This document shows positions 8,593 through 17,329 of a stretch of 64,000 bases of DNA, piece by piece. The translations under genes and the position numbers were made by a program. The notes beneath the pieces are model-generated. The model was not told the DNA's origin. It worked only from the letters and a program-made list of their open reading frames with translations, and searched no databases. Numbering within the stretch: position 1 is the first letter of the stretch; every line of letters starts with the position of its first letter. Source of the DNA: Streptomyces ferrugineus (GTDB taxonomy: Bacteria > Actinomycetota > Actinomycetes > Streptomycetales > Streptomycetaceae); assembly GCF_015160855.1 (NCBI RefSeq), contig NZ_CP063373.1, positions 9,647,001 through 9,711,000 of the forward strand, given 5' to 3'.

Positions 8593-8982
8593 CTAGGCGG
8601 CGGTGCCGTACTGGGACCTGCGGGGCGGTCGGGCCCGGAGCCGTGGGGCGGAGGAGGCGGAGGGTCGGGCCTGCGGAGTCGCACGCGACGGCGTCGTCGA
8701 CTCGGGTGGGTTGGCGGGTGGCAGTATCCGCTGGGCTCTCTGCGGCGCCGGTGCTTCGTGGATGCGGATGATCTCGGCGAGATGATCAGCGGTGAAGCGG
8801 TAGGCGCGGCCGACCCGCGTGTGCGGTATCAGGCGCCGGCGCGCGCGGTCCTTGACCCACCAGGCCGAGCAGCCGAGCGTCTCGGCGATCTCCTCGGGGC
8901 GGTAGAGGCGGGGCAGGGCGGCTTCGCCATCCGTTCGGTGAGGGAGGCGTGCGAGGGCAGGGGGTATCGCGGGGTGGGGCAA
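8593..8982 (-). CDS. HTH domain protein, probable excisionase/directionality factor
   Basis: A 129-residue protein with a MerR-like winged helix (YRPEEIAETLGCSAWWVKDRARRRLIPHTRVGRAYRFTADH region, about residues 26-68) and a long Pro/Ala/Arg-rich tail. Its place directly before the integrase and its domain type fit the excisionase of actinomycete integrative elements. The apparent start is TTG 8982; a shorter start nearer the HTH is possible. It runs in the same direction as int and ends 39 bases before it. Confidence 0.8.
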   Translation of the reverse strand: MPHPAIPPALARLPHRTDGEAALPRLYRPEEIAETLGCSAWWVKDRARRRLIPHTRVGRAYRFTADHLAEIIRIHEAPAPQRAQRILPPANPPESTTPSRATPQARPSASSAPRLRARPPRRSQYGTAA

Positions 8983-9039
8983 GTGGGGTGAGTCCTTACT
9001 CGGGGTGGATGCTCGATCAGCGACGCTGGGCGGCCTGCC

Positions 9040-9318
9040 TCACGGAGCGCTCGGTCCTCGCAGCAGCACGAGGGGCGAGACGGCAAGGGCATCGGCAATG
9101 GCGGCGAGGTCGTCGATGTCGCAGCGCCGCTGGGCACGTTCGATTCGGGACAGCATCGTGTTGGACATCGGACGGCCGAGGGCCGTGACGCGGTCTGCCA
9201 ACTGGCGCTGAGCGAGACCGCGTTGGGTGCGGAGGGTTTCGATGGTGCGGGCCGCCCGTATACCTGCCGGGCCGATTTCCAATGAGCGTGCTGCCATGGC
9301 TCCATTTGTAGCGTCCAT
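9040..9318 (-). CDS. XRE family transcriptional regulator
   Basis: A 92-residue Cro/CI-type repressor. The HTH covers about residues 26-85 (LAQRQLADRVTALGRPMSNTM, then LSRIERAQRRCDIDDLAAIA). The start could be ATG 9318, or ATG 9297 with a nearby GGAG. It is transcribed away from the replication initiator, and the 486-bp gap between them carries two 14-bp repeats (AACCGGCGATCGTG) that are candidate operators. It probably controls excision and replication of the island. Confidence 0.85.
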   Translation of the reverse strand: MDATNGAMAARSLEIGPAGIRAARTIETLRTQRGLAQRQLADRVTALGRPMSNTMLSRIERAQRRCDIDDLAAIADALAVSPLVLLRGPSAP

Positions 9319-9804
9319 TCGCCGGTTTGGTTAACCGGCGATCGTGGTCTATGTTGCGCTCCGCAGTTCGACGCGAAGCGGTTTAACGGAGGTCGGGAAG
9401 TACCGGAAACCGGCACATCAATCGACACTCCGAGGATGCTCTGACGTGGGGTGTTGTGTTGTAGCTTCCCCGTCGGCGGTACGTCAACAGCTTCCCGATG
9501 TGATCCTTCTGGCTTCATCTGACGGGGCATTATTTCGGCAACCGGCGATCGTGCCCTACAGTTTTGGGACCGCCCTCCACCGCTTTCTTTTTCGGCAGCC
9601 TTTCTGCCGTCAGAGATTGCGCGGGATTGGGCTGGACTTGCGCGACCCGGGTGTGGCTATGTTGACGACACCCCCGGAAAGCGCGAGCGGCCATCAGCGC
9701 GCCCCGCGCCGCCGGCCAACTCCCCCACCCCCTGATGCCCTTACCGCCCATCGACGGTGAGCCGTGGGCTCCTGCCCGCCTGCACCGAGTGAGGAACCGC
9801 CCTC
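9319..9804. promoter_or_regulatory. Divergent control region of XRE regulator and replication gene
   Basis: This 486-bp stretch has no credible gene and is less GC-rich than its surroundings. The 14-bp direct repeat AACCGGCGATCGTG occurs at 9333-9346 and 9540-9553, each followed by an AT-richer TCTATGTT or CCTACAGTTTT that could be a -10 region. A GGTTTGGTTAACC partial palindrome sits at 9323-9336. A plausible reading is operators for the XRE protein controlling the divergent promoters. Confidence 0.5.
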
Positions 9805-10746
9805 TTGGCCCGAATCCGCACCATCAAGCCCGAAGCCTTCGTCTCCGAGTCCCTGGCCGCGGTCTCTCTGACCGCCGAGCGCACTTTCATCGGCCTGCTC
9901 ACCCAGGTCGACGACCGGGGCCGTCACCGCGACCACGCCGCGATCATCGCCGGACAGCTGTGGGTCCTGCGCCCCGAACACGGGCCCTCGGACGTCGAGA
10001 CGGACCTCGCCCAGCTCGCCGACGCCGGGCTGATCTGCCGTTACACGGGGCCGGACGACAAGCGCTACCTGCACATCGTCACCTGGCACCAGCACCAGAA
10101 GATCAACCGGCCCAGCAAGAGCCGCCTCCCCACCTGCTCCCACCACGACGCCACCGTCGGCACCGCGCCAGGCGTCGCCGCGCTGGCTGCGGGGGCTGGC
10201 ATCACGGATCCCTCACCGTTCCCTCACGAAACCCTCCGTGAAGGCTCCGGAGAAGTACGCAAGCCCGCGCTGAATCCCGGCGCAGATGGAGAATTTGCAG
10301 GTCAGAGCCGTTTCACGGAGCCCTCCGTGAGGGAGCGCGGAGGACTCCGTGAGGCGGCAGTGACGCCTCACGGTACGGATCTAGGACCTAGGACCATGGA
10401 TCTAGGAGATACCCCTTCGGGGGGCGCGAGCGCCCCCGCGCCCGACACCGTCTCGGCTCAGCAGCTCATTCGCGAATACGTCGCCGGGTGCAACCACCGC
10501 CCGCCGAGCGACTTCCTGGGCCACCTCAGCCGGGTGGTGAGCAAGCTGCTCGACGAGGGCATCGCCCCCGCCCACATCCGAGCCGGACTCGAACGCCACC
10601 GCGCCAAGGGCCTGCACCCCAGCACCCTGCCGAGCCTCGTCCACGAGGCCATGAACGCGACCCCCACGATGCCGACGACGCCGGTTGTCCACAGGGCGTG
10701 GACGAACCCGACCGATGTCGAAGCCGCCTTCGGAGGTGACCTCTGA
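9805..10746 (+). CDS. Replication initiator / phage replisome-organizer-like protein
   Basis: A 313-residue protein starting at TTG 9805, with GAGG about 10 bases upstream. Residues 1-110 form a winged-helix domain of the kind found at the start of actinobacterial replisome organizers (MARIRTIKPEAFVSESLAAV). A low-complexity linker follows, encoded by an iteron-rich stretch (10198-10410). The C-terminal part (about 215-313) is DnaD-like, helical. The DnaC-like ATPase follows with a 4-base overlap, consistent with an initiator and helicase-loader pair. It probably gives the excised circle the ability to replicate. Confidence 0.8.
   Translation: MARIRTIKPEAFVSESLAAVSLTAERTFIGLLTQVDDRGRHRDHAAIIAGQLWVLRPEHGPSDVETDLAQLADAGLICRYTGPDDKRYLHIVTWHQHQKINRPSKSRLPTCSHHDATVGTAPGVAALAAGAGITDPSPFPHETLREGSGEVRKPALNPGADGEFAGQSRFTEPSVRERGGLREAAVTPHGTDLGPRTMDLGDTPSGGASAPAPDTVSAQQLIREYVAGCNHRPPSDFLGHLSRVVSKLLDEGIAPAHIRAGLERHRAKGLHPSTLPSLVHEAMNATPTMPTTPVVHRAWTNPTDVEAAFGGDL
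10198..10410. other. Putative in-gene replication origin (iterons)
   Basis: Within the linker-coding part of the initiator gene there are several copies of CTCCGTGAGG or its complement: CTCCGTGAAGG at about 10234, TTCACGGAG at 10311, CTCCGTGAGG at 10323 and 10345, and CCTCACGG at 10366. The second and third form an inverted pair. An AT-richer run with three CTAGGA-type units (10381-10407) and a GC hairpin follow. Many small replicons place the origin inside the initiator gene. No experiment supports it here. Confidence 0.5.
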
Positions 10747-11441
10747 CCGCCACCCTCACCCGCGAGCCCCACCGGGTCGGCGCGATTGCCGACCGGCTCG
10801 ACGGCATCCTGGCCGGCCGCGGCATCGACCCCGCCACCGTCGCCGCCGAGGAGCCGCAGGCCGAGCCCGTCACCGCGCTGGAGCTCGCCGACGCCCGGAT
10901 CCCCGCCCGCTACCGCCGTGCCCTGGCCGACTACCCGCAGGTCATCGCCTGGGCCGACGAGATCGCCCGCGCTGGACGCCCCGGCCCCGGTGGACCCGGC
11001 ATCGCCGAAGGCCCGTCGCTCCTGATCGCCGGCCCCACCGGCACCGGCAAGACCTACCAGGCATACGGCGCCATCCGGACCCTCCTCGGCCGTGGCGTCC
11101 GCCTGCGCTGGGAAGCGACCACCAGCGCTGACCTGCACGCGCGCCTGCGTCCTCGTGCTGGTCACGACTCCGAACGGGACCTGCAGACGCTCGTCCGCTG
11201 CCCACTGCTGCTCCTGGACGACCTCGGCGCGGCCAAGACCAGCGAATGGACCGAGGAGCTCACCTACCGGCTGATCAACCACCGGTACGAGCACATGCTT
11301 CCCACCCTCATCACCACCAACCTCCCCACCGCCGAGCTACGCACCGCACTCGGCGACCGCGTCGCCTCCCGCCTCGCCGAGATGACCGAACGCGTCGTCC
11401 TCACCGGCCCCGACCGACGCCGTACCGCGCCCGCCGCCTGA
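10743..11441 (+). CDS. DnaC-like ATPase (helicase loader)
   Basis: About 232 residues, P-loop ATPase of the DnaC/IstB type. Walker A is GPTGTGKT (about residues 97-104), Walker B is LLLLDDLG (155-162), and an arginine-rich C-terminal region follows a LITTNLP sensor segment. No ATG, GTG or TTG lies near the beginning. The likely start is CTG 10743, which overlaps the stop codon of the initiator (CTGA) and follows GGAGGTGA by a few bases. The pair probably loads the replicative helicase at the island origin. Confidence 0.82.
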   Translation: MTATLTREPHRVGAIADRLDGILAGRGIDPATVAAEEPQAEPVTALELADARIPARYRRALADYPQVIAWADEIARAGRPGPGGPGIAEGPSLLIAGPTGTGKTYQAYGAIRTLLGRGVRLRWEATTSADLHARLRPRAGHDSERDLQTLVRCPLLLLDDLGAAKTSEWTEELTYRLINHRYEHMLPTLITTNLPTAELRTALGDRVASRLAEMTERVVLTGPDRRRTAPAA

Positions 11442-11536
11442 CGGCAGCCCACGTCTCCCCCTCCCTTCACCTCACCTCACCCCGCCCGCGCACAGGCATG
11501 CCCTCGCACGCGCGGGCGCCCTTGGAGAGCCCCTGC

Positions 11537-12868
11537 ATGACACCTGGCAACACCCTGCCCACAAGCGCCGAAGAGACTCCGGCAGCATCCCTGGCGCACT
11601 GGATCACCTCGCCCACCGCAGCCGTACTGCTGCTGGCGGTCCTCGCCCTGACCGCTGGATGGCGGTGGCAGCGCGCCCGCAAGCCCGGCAACGGACAGCG
11701 CCGTCGCACCGCCGCGATCCCGGTTGCCGCCGTCGCCGCGATCGGCTGCACCGCCTACAGCGCGGACACCAGCTGGCGGTTCGCCGCCGACTACCTCGAC
11801 ATGGGCGGCACCATCGAGCGCGCCGCGATGTTCGCCGTCGCCGAACTCGCCTTGTTCTCCACCGCGCTGATGGCCCGGGCCAACCTCAACGGGCCGAAGC
11901 AGGCGCCCGGTCTGCCCGGCACCCTCACCTGGGTGATCACCGGCGTGCAGATCGTGCCCGCCTACGCCGAGTCCGGGCTGGTCGGCGGAACCGTGCGGGC
12001 CTTCGTCGGCCCGGTCCTGGCGGCGATGCTGTGGCACCTGGCCATGGGCATCGAACTGCGCAACCGCAGCCCGCGCTCCGCCTCCCGCAGCCTGACCGCC
12101 GTCCTCGCCCGACAGGCACGCGAACGGCTGTTGGCCCGCCTGGGGATCGCCGACCGGGACGCGGACGCCTCCCGGATCATCCGCGAACGCGCCCTCGACC
12201 GAGCCGTCACCCTGATCCTCCGGGCAGAGGCTATGAAGCCCGAGAAACGCACCACGCGACGAGGCCAGCGCCTCACCCGCCATCTGCACCAAGCACTGGA
12301 GCAGGCCGACGTCGACCGCGACGAGCGGCAGGACAAGCTGCTGCTGCGCAAGCTGGCCACCCGCCAACAGGCCCTCGCCCTGGCCACCGTCCCGCTGCCC
12401 GCCCGCTGGCCCCACCCCGCCCCAGGGCTTGCGGGCGGATCCACGATCGCCACCCTGCGGGCCACCACGGCAAATCGGGCAGAAATCCCGGGCAGCACGC
12501 CTTCAAAGGTCGCGGGCGATAACGCCGCCCACCGGGCAGCCCGCCCTCAGCCCGAAAGCCGCCCGCACCAGCCCGCCGGCACCGCCACCAGCCCGGAACC
12601 GAAACCGGGCGAGGAACCGCCGAACGTCGATCCGGGCAAGTCCGCGCGGGCGAGGTCGAATCGCTCGGGCCACAAGCCGCGGGCGACACGGGACCTCCTC
12701 ACCGAGTACGCCCATCGTGTTCATAGCGACACCGGACGTCTCTCCCGTGACCTGCTGGAAAACGCAGTGCGCGAGGACGGCTACAGCGTCGCCAGCGATA
12801 CCGCCGGAGAAGTCGTCCGCCGCGTCAAAGCCGACCTACGGACCGGGCCCGCCGGCCACCCGCAATGA
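11537..12868 (+). CDS. Multi-spanning membrane protein, DUF2637-like, with C-terminal DNA-binding-like tail
   Basis: A 443-residue protein from ATG 11537, preceded by GGAGAG. About five hydrophobic segments cover residues 27-172 (LLLAVLALTAGW, IPVAAVAAIG, AMFAVAELALFSTALM, TWVITGVQIV, VGPVLAAMLWHLA). A charged helical region follows (200-290), then a disordered Pro/Ala/Arg stretch and a C-terminal HTH-like segment (DLLENAVREDGYSVASDTAG). It resembles DUF2637 plasmid proteins in topology. Position just before mobC, with a 4-base overlap, suggests a role in transfer or replicon membrane association. Confidence 0.65.
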   Translation: MTPGNTLPTSAEETPAASLAHWITSPTAAVLLLAVLALTAGWRWQRARKPGNGQRRRTAAIPVAAVAAIGCTAYSADTSWRFAADYLDMGGTIERAAMFAVAELALFSTALMARANLNGPKQAPGLPGTLTWVITGVQIVPAYAESGLVGGTVRAFVGPVLAAMLWHLAMGIELRNRSPRSASRSLTAVLARQARERLLARLGIADRDADASRIIRERALDRAVTLILRAEAMKPEKRTTRRGQRLTRHLHQALEQADVDRDERQDKLLLRKLATRQQALALATVPLPARWPHPAPGLAGGSTIATLRATTANRAEIPGSTPSKVAGDNAAHRAARPQPESRPHQPAGTATSPEPKPGEEPPNVDPGKSARARSNRSGHKPRATRDLLTEYAHRVHSDTGRLSRDLLENAVREDGYSVASDTAGEVVRRVKADLRTGPAGHPQ

Positions 12869-13521
12869 GAACACCCCCACACCCAAGCCCCAAGGAAGAC
12901 CGCTCGATGCACGACTCGCACCACGAACTCCACGACGCTCAGAAGGAGATCAACACCCCCGCGTCAGCGCCAGCAAGTTGTACCGGAAGCAATGCTTCCG
13001 GATTTCCCGCCCCGGGAGTGGCGGGAACGTCTCGGTGCCATGGGGCACCGGACGGGCAGGCTGCGACCGAGGGCGGACAGCAGCCGGGACGGGCTCGGCA
13101 GGCCGAGCCGCTGGCGCGGCGGCGTCAGCGCGCACGTCAGCCGAAGCCGCGCAAGCGCGTGCACCAGCCCAGCTGCCGTATGAACGACGACGAGCTCAAG
13201 CGCCTCACCGACGCAGCCGCCCACTGCCAGATGTCCAACGCCGCCTTCCTCGCCTTCGCCGCGGACAAGGCCGCCCGTGACCTGACCCGCACCGCCGCCG
13301 AGATCGCCACCGAACGAGAAGTCATCGACGAGCTGTTCGCCGCCCGGCGCCACCTGGGCCGCATCCACGGCCTGTTCAACCAGGTCGCCAAGGCCCTCAA
13401 CTCCGGCGCCGACGCACCCCACCTGGACACGGCGGCAGAAGCCGTCCGCAATGCCGCCCGCCGCATGGAGGACGCCGCCGACGCCCTGCTCGCCCATCGC
13501 GAAGGCGGTGCCGCTGAGTGA
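12865..13521 (+). CDS. mobC: Mobilization protein MobC
   Basis: A 218-residue relaxosome accessory protein. The conserved ribbon-helix-helix/MobC portion lies at residues about 100-218, with the typical LFNQVAKALNSG and DAADALL segments. The first 100 residues are low-complexity and contain two hairpin-forming DNA segments (12983-13027), so translation could begin further downstream. It starts at ATG 12865 in an ATGA overlap with the previous gene and ends in a GTGA overlap with the relaxase, showing strong translational coupling. It would help the relaxase bind oriT. Confidence 0.88.
   Translation: MRTPPHPSPKEDRSMHDSHHELHDAQKEINTPASAPASCTGSNASGFPAPGVAGTSRCHGAPDGQAATEGGQQPGRARQAEPLARRRQRARQPKPRKRVHQPSCRMNDDELKRLTDAAAHCQMSNAAFLAFAADKAARDLTRTAAEIATEREVIDELFAARRHLGRIHGLFNQVAKALNSGADAPHLDTAAEAVRNAARRMEDAADALLAHREGGAAE
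12983..13027. other. Paired hairpins, candidate oriT
   Basis: Two adjacent inverted repeats: CCGGAAGC-AAT-GCTTCCGG (12983-13001) and TTCCCGCC with GGCGGGAA around an 8-base loop (13004-13027). They lie just upstream of the conserved MobC coding part and next to the relaxase gene. oriT sites commonly sit beside mob genes and contain such hairpins near the nick. The nick site itself cannot be recognised. Confidence 0.4.
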
Positions 13522-15245
13522 TCCCCAGCATCCACGAGCGCGGCAGCGAGACGATCGGGCTGATCCGCTACCTCTACGGCCCCGGCACCGACGAGGAGCA
13601 CATCGACCCGCACCTGGTGGCCGCCTTCGACCCGCTCACCCCCGACCCCGGCCGCGACCCGAAGGCCACCTACGAGCAGTTGCAGCGCCTGCTCGACCAG
13701 CCCGTCAACGCTCTGCCCGCCCACCGGCGCCCGAAGAAACACGTCTGGCACCTGTCCGTGCGGGCTGCCCCCGATGACCCGGTCCTGTCAGACGAGGACT
13801 GGGCTGCCATCGCCCGCCGCACGGTCGCCGCCACCGGCATCGCCCCCGACGGTGACGAGGAAGCCTGCCGTTGGGCCGCCGTCCGCCACGCGGACGACCA
13901 CATCCACATCATCGCCACTCTGGTCCGCGACGACGGTCGCCGGCCCCGCCTGCACAACGAGGCCCGCCGAGCCCAGACCGAATGCCGCCGCATCGAAGCC
14001 GACTACCACCTGCGCCGTGTCCCGACGGGGGACGGCACCGCCGCCAAGCGCCCCACCAGCTCCGAACGCCACAAGGCCAAACGCCAGGGCAAGGACCGCA
14101 CCTCCCGCGAGGAACTGCGGGAGACCGTGCGCCGCGCGGTCGCCGGCGCCACCAGCGAGGAGGAGTTCTTCGACCGGCTGGTCGCCGCCGGCCTGTTGAT
14201 CCGCAAGCGCGTCGCGCCCTCCGGTGACCTGCTCGGCTACAAGGTCGCCTCCCCCGACGACCGCAACAGGGATCAGGAACCGATCTTCTACGCGGGCTCC
14301 ACTCTGGCACCCGACCTGTCCCTGCCCCGGATCCGGCAACGCTGGGCTGGCGGTGACTCCTCCCAGAGCACCGAGACGGCCCCAGACCAGAAGGACCAAG
14401 CCCCGGCATCGAGCGGCCCTGCGATGGCTCGACGGCGTGCTGCCTCGGCCGTGTGGCAGGCGGTGCTGGTTGTCGATGACGGCGAGGACGCCCATGTGGC
14501 CGCGCAGATCGCCGCGGCCGGTGAGGTCCTCGACGCGCTCGCCAAGACCTCGGCAGCCCACACCCGGGCCGAACTGCGCGAAGCTGCCTTCGCCTACGAG
14601 CGAGCCACCCGCTCCCACATCCAGGCCGAACGCGGGCACGACCGCGCCCTACGCCAGGCCGCGCGCGACCTCGTCCACAGCGGGCCCGCGCTCGGACGCG
14701 GGGAAGACGGCGCCACCACGGCGATGGCCATCGACATGCTGTTCTTCCTCGTCACTACTACCGCCCACTGGCACGCCAAGAAGAACCACGCCCAGCAAGC
14801 CGCTGCCGCACGCCAGGCCGCCGAGCACCTGCGCACCGCCTACCGGGCCGCCGCCGACACCCCGTTGGGCACGCTGTACCTGCGCGGCCAGCATCTGCCC
14901 CAGCAGCTGCGCCAGAGACAGGCTGCCTACCTCCGCCAGGCAGTGCCGGAGCTGGCGGAACAGGCTCTGGCCGAGCCGGGCTGGTTTGCGCTGGCCGCCA
15001 CGCTCGCCGACGCCGAGGCCGCCGGACACGACCCTGCCGGGCTCCTGTCCGAAGCGGCTGGACGGCGGGAGCTCGCGACCGCGGACTCTGTCTCCGAGGT
15101 GCTGATGTGGCGGCTGCGCCGGATGGCAGAGCTGCCCGCCGACGCCACCTCGATGCCTCAACGCACCACCACCGCGGCCCCGGGCAACGATCGCACCGCC
15201 CGGCCTTGGGCGAGTCGAAGCGATCAACCCGGCAGGGCGCGATGA
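13518..15245 (+). CDS. mobA: Relaxase/mobilization nuclease
   Basis: A 575-residue protein that nicks and carries the transferred strand. The metal-binding 3-His motif HADDHIHI is at residues 124-131 (His124, His128, His130). A tyrosine pair near the start (RYLYG, residues 17-21) may supply the nucleophile. The C-terminal half is helical and charged. The start is GTG 13518, overlapping the mobC stop codon. The large helical tail without a recognisable helicase domain fits MOBP-like actinobacterial relaxases. The palindrome array begins about 160 bases after the stop codon. Confidence 0.88.
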   Translation: MIPSIHERGSETIGLIRYLYGPGTDEEHIDPHLVAAFDPLTPDPGRDPKATYEQLQRLLDQPVNALPAHRRPKKHVWHLSVRAAPDDPVLSDEDWAAIARRTVAATGIAPDGDEEACRWAAVRHADDHIHIIATLVRDDGRRPRLHNEARRAQTECRRIEADYHLRRVPTGDGTAAKRPTSSERHKAKRQGKDRTSREELRETVRRAVAGATSEEEFFDRLVAAGLLIRKRVAPSGDLLGYKVASPDDRNRDQEPIFYAGSTLAPDLSLPRIRQRWAGGDSSQSTETAPDQKDQAPASSGPAMARRRAASAVWQAVLVVDDGEDAHVAAQIAAAGEVLDALAKTSAAHTRAELREAAFAYERATRSHIQAERGHDRALRQAARDLVHSGPALGRGEDGATTAMAIDMLFFLVTTTAHWHAKKNHAQQAAAARQAAEHLRTAYRAAADTPLGTLYLRGQHLPQQLRQRQAAYLRQAVPELAEQALAEPGWFALAATLADAEAAGHDPAGLLSEAAGRRELATADSVSEVLMWRLRRMAELPADATSMPQRTTTAAPGNDRTARPWASRSDQPGRAR

Positions 15246-15407
15246 TTCAGCACATATACCGAGCCCCTCTGCCAGAGCAAAGGCAGAGGGGACAGGACCT
15301 GGGGCGTGACCCGGACCTCGGCGAACGTCTTCTCCAAGTCGGCGTACACGAGCCCATGGGAGCCGGAGACGATCAACGGAACCGCTCCGTTGAGAACACA
15401 CAGCCCC

Positions 15408-15594
15408 GTTCCGTCTCGGAACACCAAACCCGTTCCGCCTCGGAACACCACGGCCGTTCCGATTCGGAACACCACGGCCGTTCCGTCTCGGGACACGACG
15501 GCCGTCCCGAATAGGGACAGGAGCTGCGGGCGTTTCCTGGGTGAACAGATCGAGCGTCCTCCGAGTGAACGGTCCTCGCGTTTCCTGAATGGAC
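15408..15594. repeat. Iteron-like array of eight 15-bp palindromes with 24-bp period
   Basis: Units of the form GTTCCG-N3-CGGAAC start at 15408, 15432, 15456, 15480 and 15504, exactly 24 bp apart; the fourth and fifth carry compensating or single changes (GTTCCG/CGGGAC, GTCCCG/AGGGAC). Three weaker units follow at 15532, 15556 and 15580 (for example GTTTCCTGGGTGAAC), again 24 bp apart after one 28-bp step. The array fills the 497-bp gap after the relaxase, which contains no credible gene. It could be an origin, a partition site or an operator array. Confidence 0.8.
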
Positions 15595-15742
15595 AGGTGT
15601 GCCCGGCCAACACGGCGCTGCAGCCGTCGCGCTGTAGCCGCCGTGGGGCACACCTGCCTCAGAGGCAGTTCGAAGCGGACAGGCTGACCGAGCCAGCCCT
15701 TCAGGCATCAGCATCGCGAAGGGGTGAAGAGGTTTCCGGGAT

Positions 15743-16189
15743 TCAGTGGCCGAGGTGGCGCAGCCCCTCTTCGAGGGTGGGGTGGAACCGGTCGACCGGA
15801 CCGGAGTTGCGATTGTACCAGGCCGCATCCAGACCGGGCTCCTTCGTCTCGTGACCGGACCGGCAGCGCAGCCAGATCGAGTCATCGCGCATGCAGAAGA
15901 CGATCCAGTCCCGGTATGCGCCGCAGCCTGGGCATGTACGGACCTCGTCCTCAATGATGAGCGGCGGCAGCCAGCGCATCATCAACCCGGCCACCTCCTG
16001 ACGCGACGGCACCCGCAACTCCGGCGGCAGGAAGTCTGCCGCCACTGCTTCCTCCGCAGCCGGAGCCGGTGCGGTCTGCTCGGGGAAGTCGGGCCACGGC
16101 TGCGTGGCCTGTAGCTGCCGGGACAACTCGTAGCCCGCGCGCTGGGCTTCACGGAATGCCCGGTCCTCACGAGCGCGTCGAAAGAACAA
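15743..16189 (-). CDS. Hypothetical protein with zinc-ribbon motif
   Basis: A 148-residue protein starting at TTG 16189 behind GAGGAAG. Basic N-terminus (MFFRRARED), Pro/Ala-rich middle, then a CPGCG...C...C..GH arrangement (about residues 89-114) that looks like a zinc ribbon, and a C-terminal AAWYNRNSGPVDRFHPTLEEGL segment. I do not recognise the family. It lies between the palindrome array and a DUF317 gene on the same strand and may belong to the island's housekeeping set. Confidence 0.65.
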   Translation of the reverse strand: MFFRRAREDRAFREAQRAGYELSRQLQATQPWPDFPEQTAPAPAAEEAVAADFLPPELRVPSRQEVAGLMMRWLPPLIIEDEVRTCPGCGAYRDWIVFCMRDDSIWLRCRSGHETKEPGLDAAWYNRNSGPVDRFHPTLEEGLRHLGH

Positions 16190-16290
16190 GATCTCTTCCT
16201 CTCTGTCTTCTGGCGGGCACGAGGAATGTGCCTCTGCTCAGGGGATGGCGACGAGCCGCCCGCCAGCGGATCCGCCGGAGGCAGGGGTCG

Positions 16291-16977
16291 TCAGCTGCGG
16301 CGGACGACGGTGAGCCGGCCCTCAGCGTTCTTGGGCACAGTGCGGCGGAGTACCGGGACCGGTGAGGCGAGGGACGAGGCGAACGCCGCGACCAGGCCGT
16401 GGGGGACGCTGGCGCTGAAGCTCGCACACCACAAATACGGGCTCCCGAGAGCCGGTTCCGCCCACGCCTGCCAGCCCACCAAGTCAGGACGCGGGTCGGC
16501 GTCCTCGATGAGCGGCGGCAGCATCTCAAGGGAGACGCAGGAGGTGAACCCAGGGTCTATAGCGGTGGTGCGGGGGCGGTCCACGTCGCGGATCCAGCCC
16601 CGGGAGATGAGCGCGCTGAGGACCGTCTCGGGCCGCTCGAGGTCGGCATCGGGTGCCTCACGGGCATCGATCGCCACAAGGAGGTCAGCGAGCCCCTCGT
16701 ACGGGACGCCAGCAGTGAAGTACGCGTTCCACTCCGCCATCACGGACGTGGCACGGGAGCGGGCACTCAACTGCCAGGCCACCGGCAGCCCGCCCAATTC
16801 GAACGGGTAGGCCGCGAGGATCCACTCGGCGCCGCGCAGCCCGTCCGCGCTGACGTACAGCAGGGTGTGGCGGGAGGTGGGCCACATGCGCCAGCCGAGG
16901 CTGGCCAGGATGTCACCGATCCGCTCGGCGAGCGCATCGTCGTCTCCGGCCAAGTGGCGCGGGGTGACCCAGTACAC
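16291..16977 (-). CDS. DUF317 domain-containing protein
   Basis: A 228-residue protein with the DUF317 signature YWVTPRHLAGDDD at the start and a tandem second half (PYLWCASFSASVPHGLVAAFA). DUF317 is almost confined to Streptomyces and is common in plasmids and integrated elements; its function is unknown. The listed start is GTG 16977. A CTG at 17028, preceded by GGAGG and adding PSDPFRPELPDP, gives a more complete family N-terminus and may be the true start. Confidence 0.85.
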   Translation of the reverse strand: MYWVTPRHLAGDDDALAERIGDILASLGWRMWPTSRHTLLYVSADGLRGAEWILAAYPFELGGLPVAWQLSARSRATSVMAEWNAYFTAGVPYEGLADLLVAIDAREAPDADLERPETVLSALISRGWIRDVDRPRTTAIDPGFTSCVSLEMLPPLIEDADPRPDLVGWQAWAEPALGSPYLWCASFSASVPHGLVAAFASSLASPVPVLRRTVPKNAEGRLTVVRRS

Positions 16978-17329
16978 CGGGTCCGGCAGTTCGGGTCGGA
17001 AGGGATCGCTGGGGTGGTGCGATTGCAGGGGCGCCTCCGTAGGCTCGGGTACAGGTCACTGACAGTCGTTGACCTGGGGGTTCGGAAGGTCGTCCACGTT
17101 GACATGCTTGTCCGCGGTGCGCCAGTAGTCGTGGGATCTTCCCCGTCTGCCTCCGGCGAACTGATGGTCAGTCCACGCGGACCGCAGCCCCGCGGCCTGG
17201 CCCGACCAGGTTTCCCCGCTCGGGTTACCACCCGAAGTCCTGGCAAGTTTGGGCAAGTTCCTGGCTCGGCAGCGCTTTCGCAGGCAAGCTCTGGCACAGA
17301 GATCGTTACCGGCTTCCGAGGAGGACATC

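Noticed and set aside
9344..9760. A 138-codon frame between the XRE and replication genes
   Set aside because: It has no ribosome-binding site, runs through the direct repeats and AT-richer promoter region, and has a low-complexity translation.
15408..15594. CRISPR array
   Set aside because: The repeats are adjacent palindromes of 15 bp with short, related intervals. There are no unique spacers and no cas genes.
14649..15653. A 334-codon frame opposite the relaxase end
   Set aside because: Antisense to the relaxase and running through the palindrome array; its Ser-Glu-Arg repeats are only the 24-bp DNA repeats translated.
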